64,000 nt of DNA from Paenibacillus sp. 1011MAR3C5 (lineage in GTDB: Bacteria > Bacillota > Bacilli > Paenibacillales > Paenibacillaceae): assembly GCF_003591485.1 (NCBI RefSeq), contig NZ_QZCF01000006.1:248001-312000 (forward strand). The letters are read 5' to 3'. The position numbers and the translations under genes are program-made. The notes beneath the pieces were generated by a model. That model was given only the letters and a program-made list of their open reading frames with translations, had not been told where the DNA came from and ran no database searches. Positions 35,298 to 43,949 of the stretch are shown here, in pieces; the first letter of the stretch is position 1, and every line of letters begins with the position of its first letter.

Positions 35298-36239
35298 TCA
35301 TTCCGTATAACGCTGGGCAATCTGACTCGCCATGCTGTTAATCCTATCCGCTACATATGCAGGCGCAAGCACCCTTACATCTGGCCCATAGCTGAGAATC
35401 ATGCCATACATCCAATGATTGTCCGGGTAGCTGGCCCTGACCAGCAATGACCCGTCCTCCTGCATCTCTACCTTGTCGATCCCAAAAGCTTCCTCTGCCC
35501 GTACCCGCAGCCGCGGGCGAAAATGCAGCAGAAGCGGAACAGCGGGACCTGTTTCGCGATTCCCCCATCGCGAATCCAGCTCCGCCATACGAACACCCCG
35601 GTCTGCAAAATGCTCCATATGAATGTTATGCTCGCTTATTCTGGAGAGCCGAAAGGTCCGGTAATCGCTGCGCAGCCTGCAATAGGCATACAAATACCAT
35701 GTATAGCCTTTCCATGCCAGCCCGATCGGCTCCACCTCTCGCAGCTCGCCTACACCCTCTGTATTTGTATATAAAAATGAAAGAACCTGCCGATTCTTGG
35801 AGGCTTGTCGTAACTTAGCCAGCATGCTCCGGTCCTTCAAGCCGCCGCCATGCCAGAGGTTCGTATCGAATAATAGCGTATCTCCCGCTTCTTCCATCTG
35901 CTTCTGTTCGGATCGAGCTACAAGCGCCTTAATCTTCGTTAATAACTGCTCCATATCCTGATCGTCAAGCGAGGCCTGCACGCCTCGGAGCGCTACAAGA
36001 ATAGACTGTAAATCGTCGAAGGTCACGATCTGCCGCTCGATTCGGAATTGCTCCATAATCTCATAGCCGCCGTCTATGCCGGTATAGGAAACAATCGGAA
36101 TGCCTGCCGTATTGATCGTCTCCAGATCTCTATAGATGGTTCGAAGCGATACTTCGAACTTATCCGCAAGCGTCTGGGCGTTCACCCGGCGCTGGCTTAG
36201 CAATATCATGGTGATGCCAAGCAATCGCTCTATCTTCAA
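35298..36239 (-). CDS. WYL-domain transcriptional regulator (YafY/YobV type)
   Basis: About 313 residues: N-terminal winged helix (MKIERLLGITMILLSQRRVNAQTLADKFEVSLRTIYRDLE) and a WYL ligand-binding domain in the middle (SFLYTNTEGVGELREVEPIGLAWKGYTWYLYAYC), then a WCX C-terminal region. The TTG at 36239 is chosen because AAAGGAGGGG lies six bases before it; the longer frame to 36302 runs into the operator. It diverges from the epoxide hydrolase gene across a strong palindrome, its likely binding site. Confidence 0.9.
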   Translation of the reverse strand: MKIERLLGITMILLSQRRVNAQTLADKFEVSLRTIYRDLETINTAGIPIVSYTGIDGGYEIMEQFRIERQIVTFDDLQSILVALRGVQASLDDQDMEQLLTKIKALVARSEQKQMEEAGDTLLFDTNLWHGGGLKDRSMLAKLRQASKNRQVLSFLYTNTEGVGELREVEPIGLAWKGYTWYLYAYCRLRSDYRTFRLSRISEHNIHMEHFADRGVRMAELDSRWGNRETGPAVPLLLHFRPRLRVRAEEAFGIDKVEMQEDGSLLVRASYPDNHWMYGMILSYGPDVRVLAPAYVADRINSMASQIAQRYTE

Positions 36240-36312
36240 GCCGACCCCTCCTTTATCCATAACTTTACACTTGTACGAAAAAATAATCGATATTCTTTTC
36301 ATTCGTCCTTTC

Positions 36313-36336
36313 TCCCTGACAGACAGTTGTCAGGGA
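36313..36336. promoter_or_regulatory. Palindromic operator between WYL regulator and epoxide hydrolase genes
   Basis: TCCCTGACA and TGTCAGGGA form perfect 9-base arms around GACAGT. The right arm overlaps a -35-like TTGTCA (36327-36332) of the epoxide hydrolase promoter, so binding would block RNA polymerase. The most likely ligand is the WYL regulator. Confidence 0.8.
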
Positions 36337-36389
36337 GTGTGGCTTACACTTAGTACATAAAGCAAACCCAATCCGAGGAGGAATTCCCA

Positions 36390-37574
36390 ATGAACCCAAA
36401 CCAATCGATTACGGTTAACAAAGAAGCCATCCGTCCCTTCCGCATCCATACTTCCCAAGCCGAACTGGACGACCTGAATCTCCGCCTGCAGCTTACTCGC
36501 TGGCCCGATGAAATTGCAGGCTCAGGCTGGAATTACGGCGCATCCTTAAGCTTTGTCAAGGAAATGACCGAATACTGGCGTACAACTTTCGACTGGGGAA
36601 AGCAGGAAGACCTATTAAATGAAATCCCTCAATTCACGACGACGATCGATGGAGCCAACATTCACTTTTTCCACATTACTTCACCTGAGCCAAGCGCTAC
36701 TCCCCTTCTGCTGATTCATGGCTGGCCGGGTTCGCCTGTCGAATTTCTGGATTTGATCGGCCCGCTCACAGACCCGACCTCCTATGGCGGCGACGCTGCT
36801 GACGCATTTCACCTGGTTATTCCTTCGATCCCGGGCTTCGGGCTTTCCGGACCTACGACGGAAGCCGGCTGGACCTCTGGTCGCGCAGCCAAAGCCTTTG
36901 CACAATTAATGAGTCGTCTCGGCTACGAGCTTTATGGCGTACAAGGCGGGGACATGGGGGCGATGATCGCGCCCGAGCTTGGCCGAATTGCCTCTTCAGA
37001 GGTCATAGGCGTACACGTTAATGCGGCTACGATGGGTTTCATTCCATTCGGCCAAGTGGAAGAAGAGGTGATGCAATCGCTCACCGAGCAAGAGAAAATC
37101 CGTCTTGCCAGACTCGGACAATTCATGACGGAGCGATTCGGATTCAATGCGATTCAATCCTCCAGACCGCAGACGCTTGCTTATGGACTGCACGACTCCC
37201 CAGCGGGCTTGCTCGCATGGACCTGCGAATTGTTCAACGGATTCGGCGATACCATAGACACCGTAGATCGGGATCGCTTCCTGACGAATCTGATGCTATA
37301 TTGGCTGACCGGAACGGCTAATTCCTCTGCCCGCATGTATTATGAAGGCGCGCATGACCCTGCCGCGTGGGCTCCAAAGGCTCCTTCGAGCACACCTGTT
37401 GGCGTGGCGGTGTTCCAACTGTCAGACGTAGCGATTCGCCGCTATGCCGAGCAAGGCAACCGCATCGTCCACTGGAGTGAATATGACAGAGGCACGCACT
37501 TCGCTGCGATGGATGCGCCGGACCTTATGATTGGGGATATCCGCGCCTTCTTCAGAGGGCTAGATCAAGGCTAG
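36390..37574 (+). CDS. Epoxide hydrolase family protein (EHN plus alpha/beta-hydrolase)
   Basis: The 394-residue protein begins with the EHN domain (AIRPFRIHTSQAELDDLNLRLQLTRWPDE), typical of microsomal-type epoxide hydrolases, then an alpha/beta-hydrolase domain with LLIHGWPGSPVEF (oxyanion motif HGWP), the nucleophile region GVQGGDMGAMI with Asp, and a late GTHFAAMDAPDLM histidine. Substrates of bacterial members are poorly known epoxides, sometimes juvenile-hormone-like or aromatic. AGGAGG precedes the ATG. Control by the divergent WYL regulator is likely. Confidence 0.92.
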   Translation: MNPNQSITVNKEAIRPFRIHTSQAELDDLNLRLQLTRWPDEIAGSGWNYGASLSFVKEMTEYWRTTFDWGKQEDLLNEIPQFTTTIDGANIHFFHITSPEPSATPLLLIHGWPGSPVEFLDLIGPLTDPTSYGGDAADAFHLVIPSIPGFGLSGPTTEAGWTSGRAAKAFAQLMSRLGYELYGVQGGDMGAMIAPELGRIASSEVIGVHVNAATMGFIPFGQVEEEVMQSLTEQEKIRLARLGQFMTERFGFNAIQSSRPQTLAYGLHDSPAGLLAWTCELFNGFGDTIDTVDRDRFLTNLMLYWLTGTANSSARMYYEGAHDPAAWAPKAPSSTPVGVAVFQLSDVAIRRYAEQGNRIVHWSEYDRGTHFAAMDAPDLMIGDIRAFFRGLDQG

Positions 37575-37637
37575 GCACATACCTGAAAGCCTTAAGAGGT
37601 TAGCTGCAATAACGATAAGAACTATCTTCATCCATAC

Positions 37638-37670
37638 AAAAAAGCAGGATGTCGGCGCCCGACTTCCTGC
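37638..37670 (-). terminator. Terminator after the alkyltransferase-like gene
   Basis: GCAGGA-GTCGG pairs with CCGAC-TCCTGC; read on the minus strand six T residues follow. It starts seven bases past the stop. Confidence 0.9.
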
Positions 37671-37676
37671 TTCCCT

Positions 37677-38015
37677 TTACTGCACTTCATCCGGCCAGAC
37701 CAATCCCTCTCCCGGCTGGTAACGGTGCCTCTCCAGATCTACACGGCCCTCTTCATTCGCCAGCACGCCTTCACTGCTTAAATAAAGAATCTGCTTGAAT
37801 CGCGACTCCTCATCCATAAGGGCGATCATCCCTTTGGCGTTCACGACTCTGTGCCAAGGCAGCTTGTGAGCAGCGCTCATCGCATGAAGGATACGAACGA
37901 CCTGTCTGGCTCCTCTCGGACTTCCGGCGGCTTCGGCAATTTGACCGTAGGTCATCACATACCCCTCCGGTATGTTCTGTATAATGTGAATAACTCGTCT
38001 CGTGAATGGCTGCAT
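37677..38015 (-). CDS. Alkyltransferase-like protein (MGMT family without the active cysteine)
   Basis: The 112-residue protein has the MGMT DNA-binding core: IPEGYVMTYGQIAEAAGSPR and ARQVVRILHA. In true alkylguanine transferases the motif is PCHRV; here it is PWHRVV, so the methyl-accepting cysteine is a tryptophan. Such ATL proteins bind O6-alkylguanine, flip the base and flag it to nucleotide-excision repair without removing the alkyl group. The start at 38015 is used because AAGGAG lies ten bases upstream; a TTG three codons earlier abuts that site. Confidence 0.9.
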   Translation of the reverse strand: MQPFTRRVIHIIQNIPEGYVMTYGQIAEAAGSPRGARQVVRILHAMSAAHKLPWHRVVNAKGMIALMDEESRFKQILYLSSEGVLANEEGRVDLERHRYQPGEGLVWPDEVQ

Positions 38016-38188
38016 GAAAGGCAATCTCCTTCTTCCAATTTCAACGTGCAGGTACTGCCTAATGTATCATACCTTCGTACAAACATAAACCGATCAGGCC
38101 GCTGCTCTCCAGCCCCTCTACGCTCATCGCTATCGAATGAAAATTATACTAGAATAAAGAGAAGCACTCATTCATTTGGAGGTTGAAC

Positions 38189-38695
38189 ATGACCACTACA
38201 ATCTACGCCGACTGGGGCGGACATCACGTCAAATTAACCTGGCTGCCAGGGGCTGATCATCCTGATGCAGCTCTTGTTACAAGCATCCACGGCGTATGCA
38301 TGGACCAAGGGAAAATGATGCTGGTGCATGTAACAGGCCGCGGATTCAACTTGCCGGGCGGGCATGTAGAGGACGGAGAAACGGCGGAAGAAACCTTGCT
38401 CCGGGAGTGTATGGAGGAAGGGTATGTCAGATGCGAGGACCCTCACTTGATTGGCGCCATTCAAGTCAGCCATGAGGACAATCCGCGGTTTGATCCGAGC
38501 GGCAAATATCCGTTAATCGGCTACCAGCTCTTCTATCGCGTCCGTGTCGCCGTATGCCTCCCCTATCTTGGGGAGCATGAATGCACGGCGAGAATATGGG
38601 TTGAGCCTGAGCTGGCCTCTCGCGTGATGGAGGACCACAATCTAGCGCATCTCATTGTGGAGGAAGCTGTTCGGAAAGCAGATGCCTCGACCTAA
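38189..38695 (+). CDS. Nudix hydrolase
   Basis: The 168-residue protein carries a complete Nudix box: GHVEDGETAEETLLRECMEE, then GY, fitting G-x5-E-x7-R-E-x2-E-E-x-G. It should cleave a nucleoside diphosphate linked to another group; the substrate is not predictable. The ATG follows TTGGAGG. A bidirectional terminator lies three bases after the stop. Confidence 0.88.
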   Translation: MTTTIYADWGGHHVKLTWLPGADHPDAALVTSIHGVCMDQGKMMLVHVTGRGFNLPGGHVEDGETAEETLLRECMEEGYVRCEDPHLIGAIQVSHEDNPRFDPSGKYPLIGYQLFYRVRVAVCLPYLGEHECTARIWVEPELASRVMEDHNLAHLIVEEAVRKADAST

Positions 38696-38698
38696 TCT

Positions 38699-38740
38699 AA
38701 AAAAAACTCGGACCAGCTTATGGAGACAAGCCGTCCGAGT
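38699..38740. terminator. Bidirectional terminator between Nudix and membrane protein genes
   Basis: ACTCGGAC (38706-38713) pairs with GTCCGAGT (38733-38740), extended by inner pairs. On the minus strand eight T residues follow. The stem overlaps the last codons of the convergent membrane-protein gene. Confidence 0.88.
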
Positions 38741-39506
38741 CTTTCTTATTTTCATTGAAATCCAGATGGAAGTGCAGAAACCATGCTTTGCTGAACACCG
38801 CATTGAAGGAAGCATCATCGTCATTGAATACAACATCGTATATCTTGGTGAGCTGCTTGTAGTAATGTCTGGTGAAATACAGGAGATTCGCAAGCGTAAG
38901 GACCGATGCCACAATCTCGCGAACAATGGAAAAGTCAGACAAGAGCATATACACGCCAATCCACAGCACGACTGAACTTATCAAAACCAGGATATGAAAC
39001 AGGATGCTCTCGGAGCTATACAGGTTTTTCCGGTAGGATTTCCATCCGTTTACTTTGGTCTTATCATCCTTCCGATACACAAATACCCCTTCCGTGCTCT
39101 TCTTCAAATTCCGGTAGAACATATGCTGGACAAGCTCTTTGTTAATCGCTTCTTTCTCGAAGTTATAGAGCTGCTTAAGGACGCGGGACGTAATCCAGTA
39201 CACTTCCTTGTACACCCGGTATCTCACAACAACCCAAGCAAGCATGATGCCGAGTACAAACAATGCGAGGAAGCTGAGTCCTTTAATCATATTAGACAGA
39301 TTTAATTCAATGATGGCTGGAATGACAAAGCTGATAATTGCAATGTAAAACGCAATAATCTGGTCCCTTTTCGTTTGCTGGAGGCCCAGCTCGTTGACGC
39401 ATAGGCTGTATGCTTGCTCCAGATGGTAATCCTTTTTGGAATCCATGATCCTTGGGTCTATCTCGTAATCCTTGTATTGAAATTTCTTCTTCTTTTGACC
39501 AGCCAC
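38718..39506 (-). CDS. Four-helix membrane protein of unknown function
   Basis: The 262-residue protein has a charged N-terminus (MAGQKKKKFQYKDYEIDPRI), a helix pair at about residues 50-95 (QIIAFYIAIISFVIPAIIEL, LSFLALFVLGIMLAWVVV), a basic soluble segment of about 70 residues, a second pair at about 170-215 (ILFHILVLISSVVLWIGVYM, IVASVLTLANLLYF) and an acidic tail. The arrangement resembles small RipA-like or SLATT-like membrane proteins, without a motif I can assign. The GTG follows GCGGGGG. It lies 25 bases after the inositol-phosphatase-like gene and probably shares its transcript. Part of the end encodes the terminator arm. Confidence 0.65.
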   Translation of the reverse strand: MAGQKKKKFQYKDYEIDPRIMDSKKDYHLEQAYSLCVNELGLQQTKRDQIIAFYIAIISFVIPAIIELNLSNMIKGLSFLALFVLGIMLAWVVVRYRVYKEVYWITSRVLKQLYNFEKEAINKELVQHMFYRNLKKSTEGVFVYRKDDKTKVNGWKSYRKNLYSSESILFHILVLISSVVLWIGVYMLLSDFSIVREIVASVLTLANLLYFTRHYYKQLTKIYDVVFNDDDASFNAVFSKAWFLHFHLDFNENKKDSDGLSP

Positions 39507-39531
39507 CTGATAGCCCCCGCCTCGTCATGTC

Positions 39532-40317
39532 CTATTGGTCGTACGGAATCTTCGGCACCTCTTCCGTAACGACCTGCTTCAAGTAATCGTAGTTCTCTCT
39601 TGTATTCGCACAGATGAGCGGTATCGGACGATGGAATACGGTTCGATCGAACTCGATCGTTCCTACATAACCGCCCGCTTCCCTGATCAGCACTTCGCCT
39701 GCCGCAAAATCCCATGGGAAGACACGCATTTCAAAATACAAATCCACCCGTCCAGCCGCCAAATAAGCAAGCTCCAGCGCAGCAGAACCCAGTCGGCGAA
39801 TATCGTCGCAGTCTTCGTATACCTTCTCGATAATCCGGAAGCAAGGCCCTGCCAGGTCCTTATTGTACAGGCTCATAGCCGTACAGAACAGCGAATGAGG
39901 CATATCATGGTCGGATACCTTCATCGGTCTGCCGTTGACATAAGCGCCCTTCCCTTGCTCGGCATAGAACATCTCATCTCGGTACGGATGATAGACGACG
40001 CCCAGCACCGGAACGCCATCCTTTACAAGTCCGACCGAGATGACGCTCAATCCGATATCCCGTATGAAGTTGGACGTACCGTCGATCGGGTCCACAATCC
40101 ACAGATATTCATGATCGTAATCGCTGTCCTCGCTCTCCTCGCCTATAAATCCGCAATCCGCCACGAGCGGTACCAGACGCTCCTTCAAAAACTGCTGCAC
40201 GGACAAATCGACGGAAGTCACCTGATTCGATGCCGAGCCTTTGCTCATTACGGTAAACGCTTTATCTTTGAATAAATCACTTGCTTCACGTACAATTTCA
40301 ATTACTTTTTCAATCAT
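39532..40317 (-). CDS. Inositol monophosphatase / bisphosphate nucleotidase family (CysQ/SuhB-like)
   Basis: The 261-residue protein has the family metal sites: GEESEDS (E), WIVDPIDGTSNFI (DPIDGT) and FPWDFAAGEVLIREAGG (WDxAAG). These Mg-dependent, Li-sensitive phosphatases act on inositol phosphate, fructose bisphosphate or 3'-phosphoadenosine phosphate. Sequence alone does not say which. The next gene encodes a four-helix membrane protein. Confidence 0.9.
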   Translation of the reverse strand: MIEKVIEIVREASDLFKDKAFTVMSKGSASNQVTSVDLSVQQFLKERLVPLVADCGFIGEESEDSDYDHEYLWIVDPIDGTSNFIRDIGLSVISVGLVKDGVPVLGVVYHPYRDEMFYAEQGKGAYVNGRPMKVSDHDMPHSLFCTAMSLYNKDLAGPCFRIIEKVYEDCDDIRRLGSAALELAYLAAGRVDLYFEMRVFPWDFAAGEVLIREAGGYVGTIEFDRTVFHRPIPLICANTRENYDYLKQVVTEEVPKIPYDQ

Positions 40318-40466
40318 ATCTTACACCTGCCCATATATTTTTTACTATATTTAATTTATTGTTTTCGATTATGCTGCATTTGCCGCGTATTTCTACTATA
40401 TTATAGGGGATATCCGACTAGTTGTGCAGTTGCATTTTCATCATAACGCTTCTTACTCCCATAAAC

Positions 40467-40488
40467 AAAAAAAGCTGCTTATCGCAGC
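40467..40488 (-). terminator. Terminator at the end of the serine hydrolase gene
   Basis: GCTGC and GCAGC pair around TTATC and seven T residues follow on the minus strand. The stem includes the stop codon. Confidence 0.85.
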
Positions 40489-41981
40489 CCCTCTATAACC
40501 TCGTGTCCCCTGTCCGTTCTCCGTAAGCGATAAAACAGGAGGAGCCCTTCCAGCAGCCAAACGAAGATAAACAGCATAGGAATAATAAACAGGGCATGCC
40601 CCCAGCCCGGAACAAACCGCAATATTGTCCTCCATGGCGCACCCATTTCCACCGGAAATTGAAGCAAAAACAGCAAGGGCACAATCAGATCGATAACAGT
40701 AAGCAGGCTTCCGCGCACAATCAACCATTTTGAAACATGTCTGGCAGAATTAGGACCGCCAACAAGTCGGTACAACGACCAGATCAGCCATATAGCCAGC
40801 GCAGCAATACCCAGGTTCAAGTAAGGGGCTATGGCCCCAAACTTCACCGGCTCAATCAGCAAGGAGGAAAACAGGGACCCGTTGCCCGCCGCCTCCAGCA
40901 ACCGGAATGACAGATCGCCATATCCATTGCCATAAAGGCTCGTAAGCAGCACATCATTCGTATTCATCAGAACGACGATTCCCCAGCTGCCGTCCGTGTG
41001 CATCATCACATCCGCATGATAATTCTCAGCGTCTCCGCCATGCGAGATCCATTCAGAGGTTGTAAACCATCCCAAGCCATAGGGAAATCCCGCCTCATAT
41101 CGCTGCATCAGTCCAGTGCTGGCTGCCGACAATACCGTCGCATCCCTATACTGTCCACCATTCATTTGGGACAGCAGAAAATGCGTCATATCCCTCGCAG
41201 AAGCAGCTAGATAGCCGGCTGGCACAAGTGCCGGGGATATGTCCGGCTTGATCTCCATGAGCTTGCCGAACACGGTCTGATACCCGCTGGCGAGTCCATT
41301 CTCACGGGCTGTAGAGGGATCGGCATAGCTATCCGTCATATCCAGAGGCTGGAAGATATAATTCTCGATATAGGCCGCATACGGCTCGCCAGACACTTGC
41401 TCGATAATGGCGCCAAGCAGCATGTAATTCACATTGGAATAGCCAAAGCGTTCTCCCGGCTGCCGCTCCAGCTTCAGCTTGCCTTGCCGCTCCATGATTT
41501 CTTCGGCCGTATGTCCTTGTGCAGCCATAATAGCCCTGCCATCATAGGTAGACCATCCACTCGTTTGTCTGAGCAAATCCCGAACCGTCGCCTCTCGTCC
41601 GCCCGTTGGTCCGTCCACCTGCAGCCACGGCAAATACGCCAGCACCGGCTCGTCAAGCCTTAGCTTGCCTTGCTCCGAGAGCTGCATTATGGCTGTAGCC
41701 GTAATGGGCTTGCTAACGGAGCCCAGAATAAACGGCGTCTCCGGCGTAACCTCCCTGCCGGTATCATCCGCTTTCCCATACCCTTTCAAAAACACAATTC
41801 GGCCGTCCTTCACTACGCCGACTGCAAGACCCGGGATATGATAGTCATGCATACCCTGCCTGACTTCCTTGTCCATCTGTGACTCATTGACTATGGCATT
41901 GGCATGCGTCAACTGCGGGAGAAGTGCTGTAAGGACCACCAGTATAATCAGAATGATGACAATGAGCTGTTTGATACGCAA
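40479..41981 (-). CDS. Membrane-anchored serine hydrolase of the beta-lactamase/penicillin-binding class C family
   Basis: About 500 residues: an N-terminal membrane helix (LIVIILIILVVLTALLPQ), an extracellular class C beta-lactamase-like domain with SVSK in LGSVSKPITATAI (catalytic Ser-x-x-Lys), YSNVN (Tyr-x-Asn) and HGGDAENYHADV (HxG), then four C-terminal membrane helices. Members hydrolyse or transfer D-amino-acid peptides or esters; the target here is unknown. The start is the TTG at 41981, where AAAGGGG precedes MRIKQL. A longer frame would overlap the CPBP gene by 400 bases and is rejected. Confidence 0.88.
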   Translation of the reverse strand: MRIKQLIVIILIILVVLTALLPQLTHANAIVNESQMDKEVRQGMHDYHIPGLAVGVVKDGRIVFLKGYGKADDTGREVTPETPFILGSVSKPITATAIMQLSEQGKLRLDEPVLAYLPWLQVDGPTGGREATVRDLLRQTSGWSTYDGRAIMAAQGHTAEEIMERQGKLKLERQPGERFGYSNVNYMLLGAIIEQVSGEPYAAYIENYIFQPLDMTDSYADPSTARENGLASGYQTVFGKLMEIKPDISPALVPAGYLAASARDMTHFLLSQMNGGQYRDATVLSAASTGLMQRYEAGFPYGLGWFTTSEWISHGGDAENYHADVMMHTDGSWGIVVLMNTNDVLLTSLYGNGYGDLSFRLLEAAGNGSLFSSLLIEPVKFGAIAPYLNLGIAALAIWLIWSLYRLVGGPNSARHVSKWLIVRGSLLTVIDLIVPLLFLLQFPVEMGAPWRTILRFVPGWGHALFIIPMLFIFVWLLEGLLLFYRLRRTDRGHEVIEGLR

Positions 41982-42031
41982 GTGGCAACCGCCCCTTTCA
42001 GGCTGTATTGGCCCAAAAGAAGCGGAAAGGC

Positions 42032-42841
42032 TCATTTTCCAGAAAAATATGGCGTTCTTCCCTGTGGACTCTTGCCTCTTGGCAACAAACCGATACAAAT
42101 CAAAAGAATCGCGACTATGAGCGAGCCCACGAATAGCCCTGCCGACTCGTATTCGCGTATCGCACGGATGATCAGAATCGTAGTGGAATGAAAGGAAATA
42201 TGCAAAATAACGGAGGCCCAAAGGCTCTTCATACGAATCGCTGCCCATGCAAACAGAAGGCCTAATAGAAACGTATAGCTCACTTGAAGGGGATGGGTAT
42301 GGAGGAGAGCAGAAAGAATGGCCTGTACGATAACAGCTGTCGTAAGGGAGTAGACGTGACGCAGCGTCCGCAAGACGAGTCCCCGCAGCATGATTTCCTC
42401 GATGAACGGAGTCAGAATTCCGGCAGTTACCCATACCAGAAGAATGGGACCAGAGGCCATCTCATCTGCTGCTTTCTGTTCATGGCTGACGGCAAGCTGC
42501 CCCCACACATCGAGCTGAAGAATGAGGCCGAAGGCGATGCTGAGCAGCATGCCAAGTCCGATAAAGAGGCCGATTCGCCGCATTCTGATTGTGCGAAAGC
42601 CGCAAAACTCCCATAACGACCTCTTCTTCTCCTGACGGGTCACGACAGCAAGAAGGAGCAGGGCGAGCAGTACGCCGGCGATTGTGGCGGCATTCGTATC
42701 GAGATCGCTCCACGAAAAGTCTTCCTGGAGGAGGTTCTGAACGATAGCCACACCCAGCGTAGAGAGGATCAATGAGCCGCCAATCAGAAAAGCATACCCG
42801 ATCAAGTCCAGCCAAACATGCTGCTCCTTATATCTTTTCAT
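42032..42841 (-). CDS. CPBP-family intramembrane metalloprotease
   Basis: About 269 residues with eight hydrophobic segments. It has the family motifs TPFIEEIMLRGLVL (EExxxR) and LLFAWAAIRMKSLWASVILHISFHST with the late histidine. CPBP (Abi) proteases process membrane or secreted peptides, and several act in bacteriocin immunity. GGGGG lies nine bases before the ATG at 42841. It starts a two-gene unit with the serine hydrolase 50 bases downstream. Confidence 0.9.
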   Translation of the reverse strand: MKRYKEQHVWLDLIGYAFLIGGSLILSTLGVAIVQNLLQEDFSWSDLDTNAATIAGVLLALLLLAVVTRQEKKRSLWEFCGFRTIRMRRIGLFIGLGMLLSIAFGLILQLDVWGQLAVSHEQKAADEMASGPILLVWVTAGILTPFIEEIMLRGLVLRTLRHVYSLTTAVIVQAILSALLHTHPLQVSYTFLLGLLFAWAAIRMKSLWASVILHISFHSTTILIIRAIREYESAGLFVGSLIVAILLICIGLLPRGKSPQGRTPYFSGK

Positions 42842-43017
42842 ATCCGCTAGCCCCCTATCTTGTCCGTACTGCCGGGACGACGTGTTATAGAAGTTATCAA
42901 TCAAACCAATGTTTATCCAATATAATCCTATTCGACATCATTATACTAATATTACAATCTTCCCGTATACTAAAAAAATGGATAGACAAAATGGTCTGAC
43001 CGCCGTGCAGGAACAGC

Positions 43018-43047
43018 AAAAACCCCCACCCGCAATGCGGGTGGAGG
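43018..43047 (-). terminator. Terminator after the FN3 protein gene
   Basis: CCACCCGC pairs with GCGGGTGG around AA/TT, followed on the minus strand by GGGTTTTT. It lies about 17 bases past the stop. Confidence 0.9.
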
Positions 43048-43063
43048 CCTTTGACTGCGAAGC

Positions 43064-43714
43064 TTACGGTACGACGACGGTAAGCGTGTCGCTCAGAACG
43101 GTGCCGAACGGATTAATAAGCTCGACTTGATACGTATACGTGCCAGATGGGCGTCTGAAGGTCCAGCTTGCCGACTGTCCAGTCGTATTGCCGAACTCCT
43201 CGTAGTAATGCAGGGATACCTCCTGTCCGTTCTCCAATAGACGGCCGGAAGTCGCTTTATTGCCGCTCCAAATTGTCCAATTAATGACAAATTCGCCGGT
43301 TGTGTGTAATTTATTGTCATTTAGCTCTATACTAGGTTTGGCAGGCGCTCCAGTAGCCGATGTAGCTACCTGATTAATGGAGTTGGACCAGGTTGTGCCG
43401 CATGCATTCTTGGCGATAATCCCAAAGGAATATCCGATATAGCCATTGCGCAGCTCGGTGACGGTAAAGCTGGTATCTTGAATATTTTGGGCAGCGAACG
43501 GCGCTCTAGGGGAATAATAGACATCATAAGCATCAGCGCCTGCAGACGGTGTCCACGACAGCGCCATGGAGCGATTGCCCGGGGTTGCAGTCAGCGTAAA
43601 ATCGCCCGGCTTCTCGCAAGCGACTGCCGGCTCAGCGCTGGCCGCTCCGATTAGGGATAAGGACAGAACAAGCGTTAAACCTAACGCCACCAGTTTCTTT
43701 TGAATCTTTCTCAT
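43064..43714 (-). CDS. Secreted protein with fibronectin type III and Ig-like domains
   Basis: The 216-residue protein has a signal peptide (KLVALGLTLVLSLSLIGAASA), an FN3 domain (PGDFTLTATPGNRSMALSWTP...YDVYY...) at about residues 35-120, and a second beta-sandwich (PAKPSIELNDNK...FVINWTIWSG) at about 120-216 that resembles the accessory domain of chitinase A. It has no catalytic domain or SLH repeats, so it is probably released and binds polymers or other enzymes. Confidence 0.8.
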   Translation of the reverse strand: MRKIQKKLVALGLTLVLSLSLIGAASAEPAVACEKPGDFTLTATPGNRSMALSWTPSAGADAYDVYYSPRAPFAAQNIQDTSFTVTELRNGYIGYSFGIIAKNACGTTWSNSINQVATSATGAPAKPSIELNDNKLHTTGEFVINWTIWSGNKATSGRLLENGQEVSLHYYEEFGNTTGQSASWTFRRPSGTYTYQVELINPFGTVLSDTLTVVVP

Positions 43715-43902
43715 AATCTCTCTCCTATTTCTATAATTGGATTGAATACAGGAGTACTCCTCTATTTGAACTCAGGGTTGGACGTCCATCTATAATATAG
43801 CAATTATTAGTATATATGTCAAAATAAGATATTGTGTAGACTCGATGGCCGCCGCGCCGAGATTGAAGCCAGGCTGATGCCGCTGGATTAAGGCTTAAAC
43901 CG

Positions 43903-43931
43903 AAAAAGGACCTCCCCAAGAGGTCCTTTTT
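43903..43931. terminator. Bidirectional terminator beyond the selO gene
   Basis: AAAAAGGACCTC and GAGGTCCTTTTT form a perfect 12-bp stem around CCCAA. It sits 19 bases after the selO stop. Confidence 0.93.
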
Positions 43932-43949
43932 CCTTTGCCCGTTCCTGCC

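Noticed and set aside
41982..42434. N-terminal extension of the serine hydrolase to 651 residues
   Set aside because: It overlaps the CPBP protease gene by about 400 bases in another frame, while a TTG with good ribosome binding site precedes the membrane helix.
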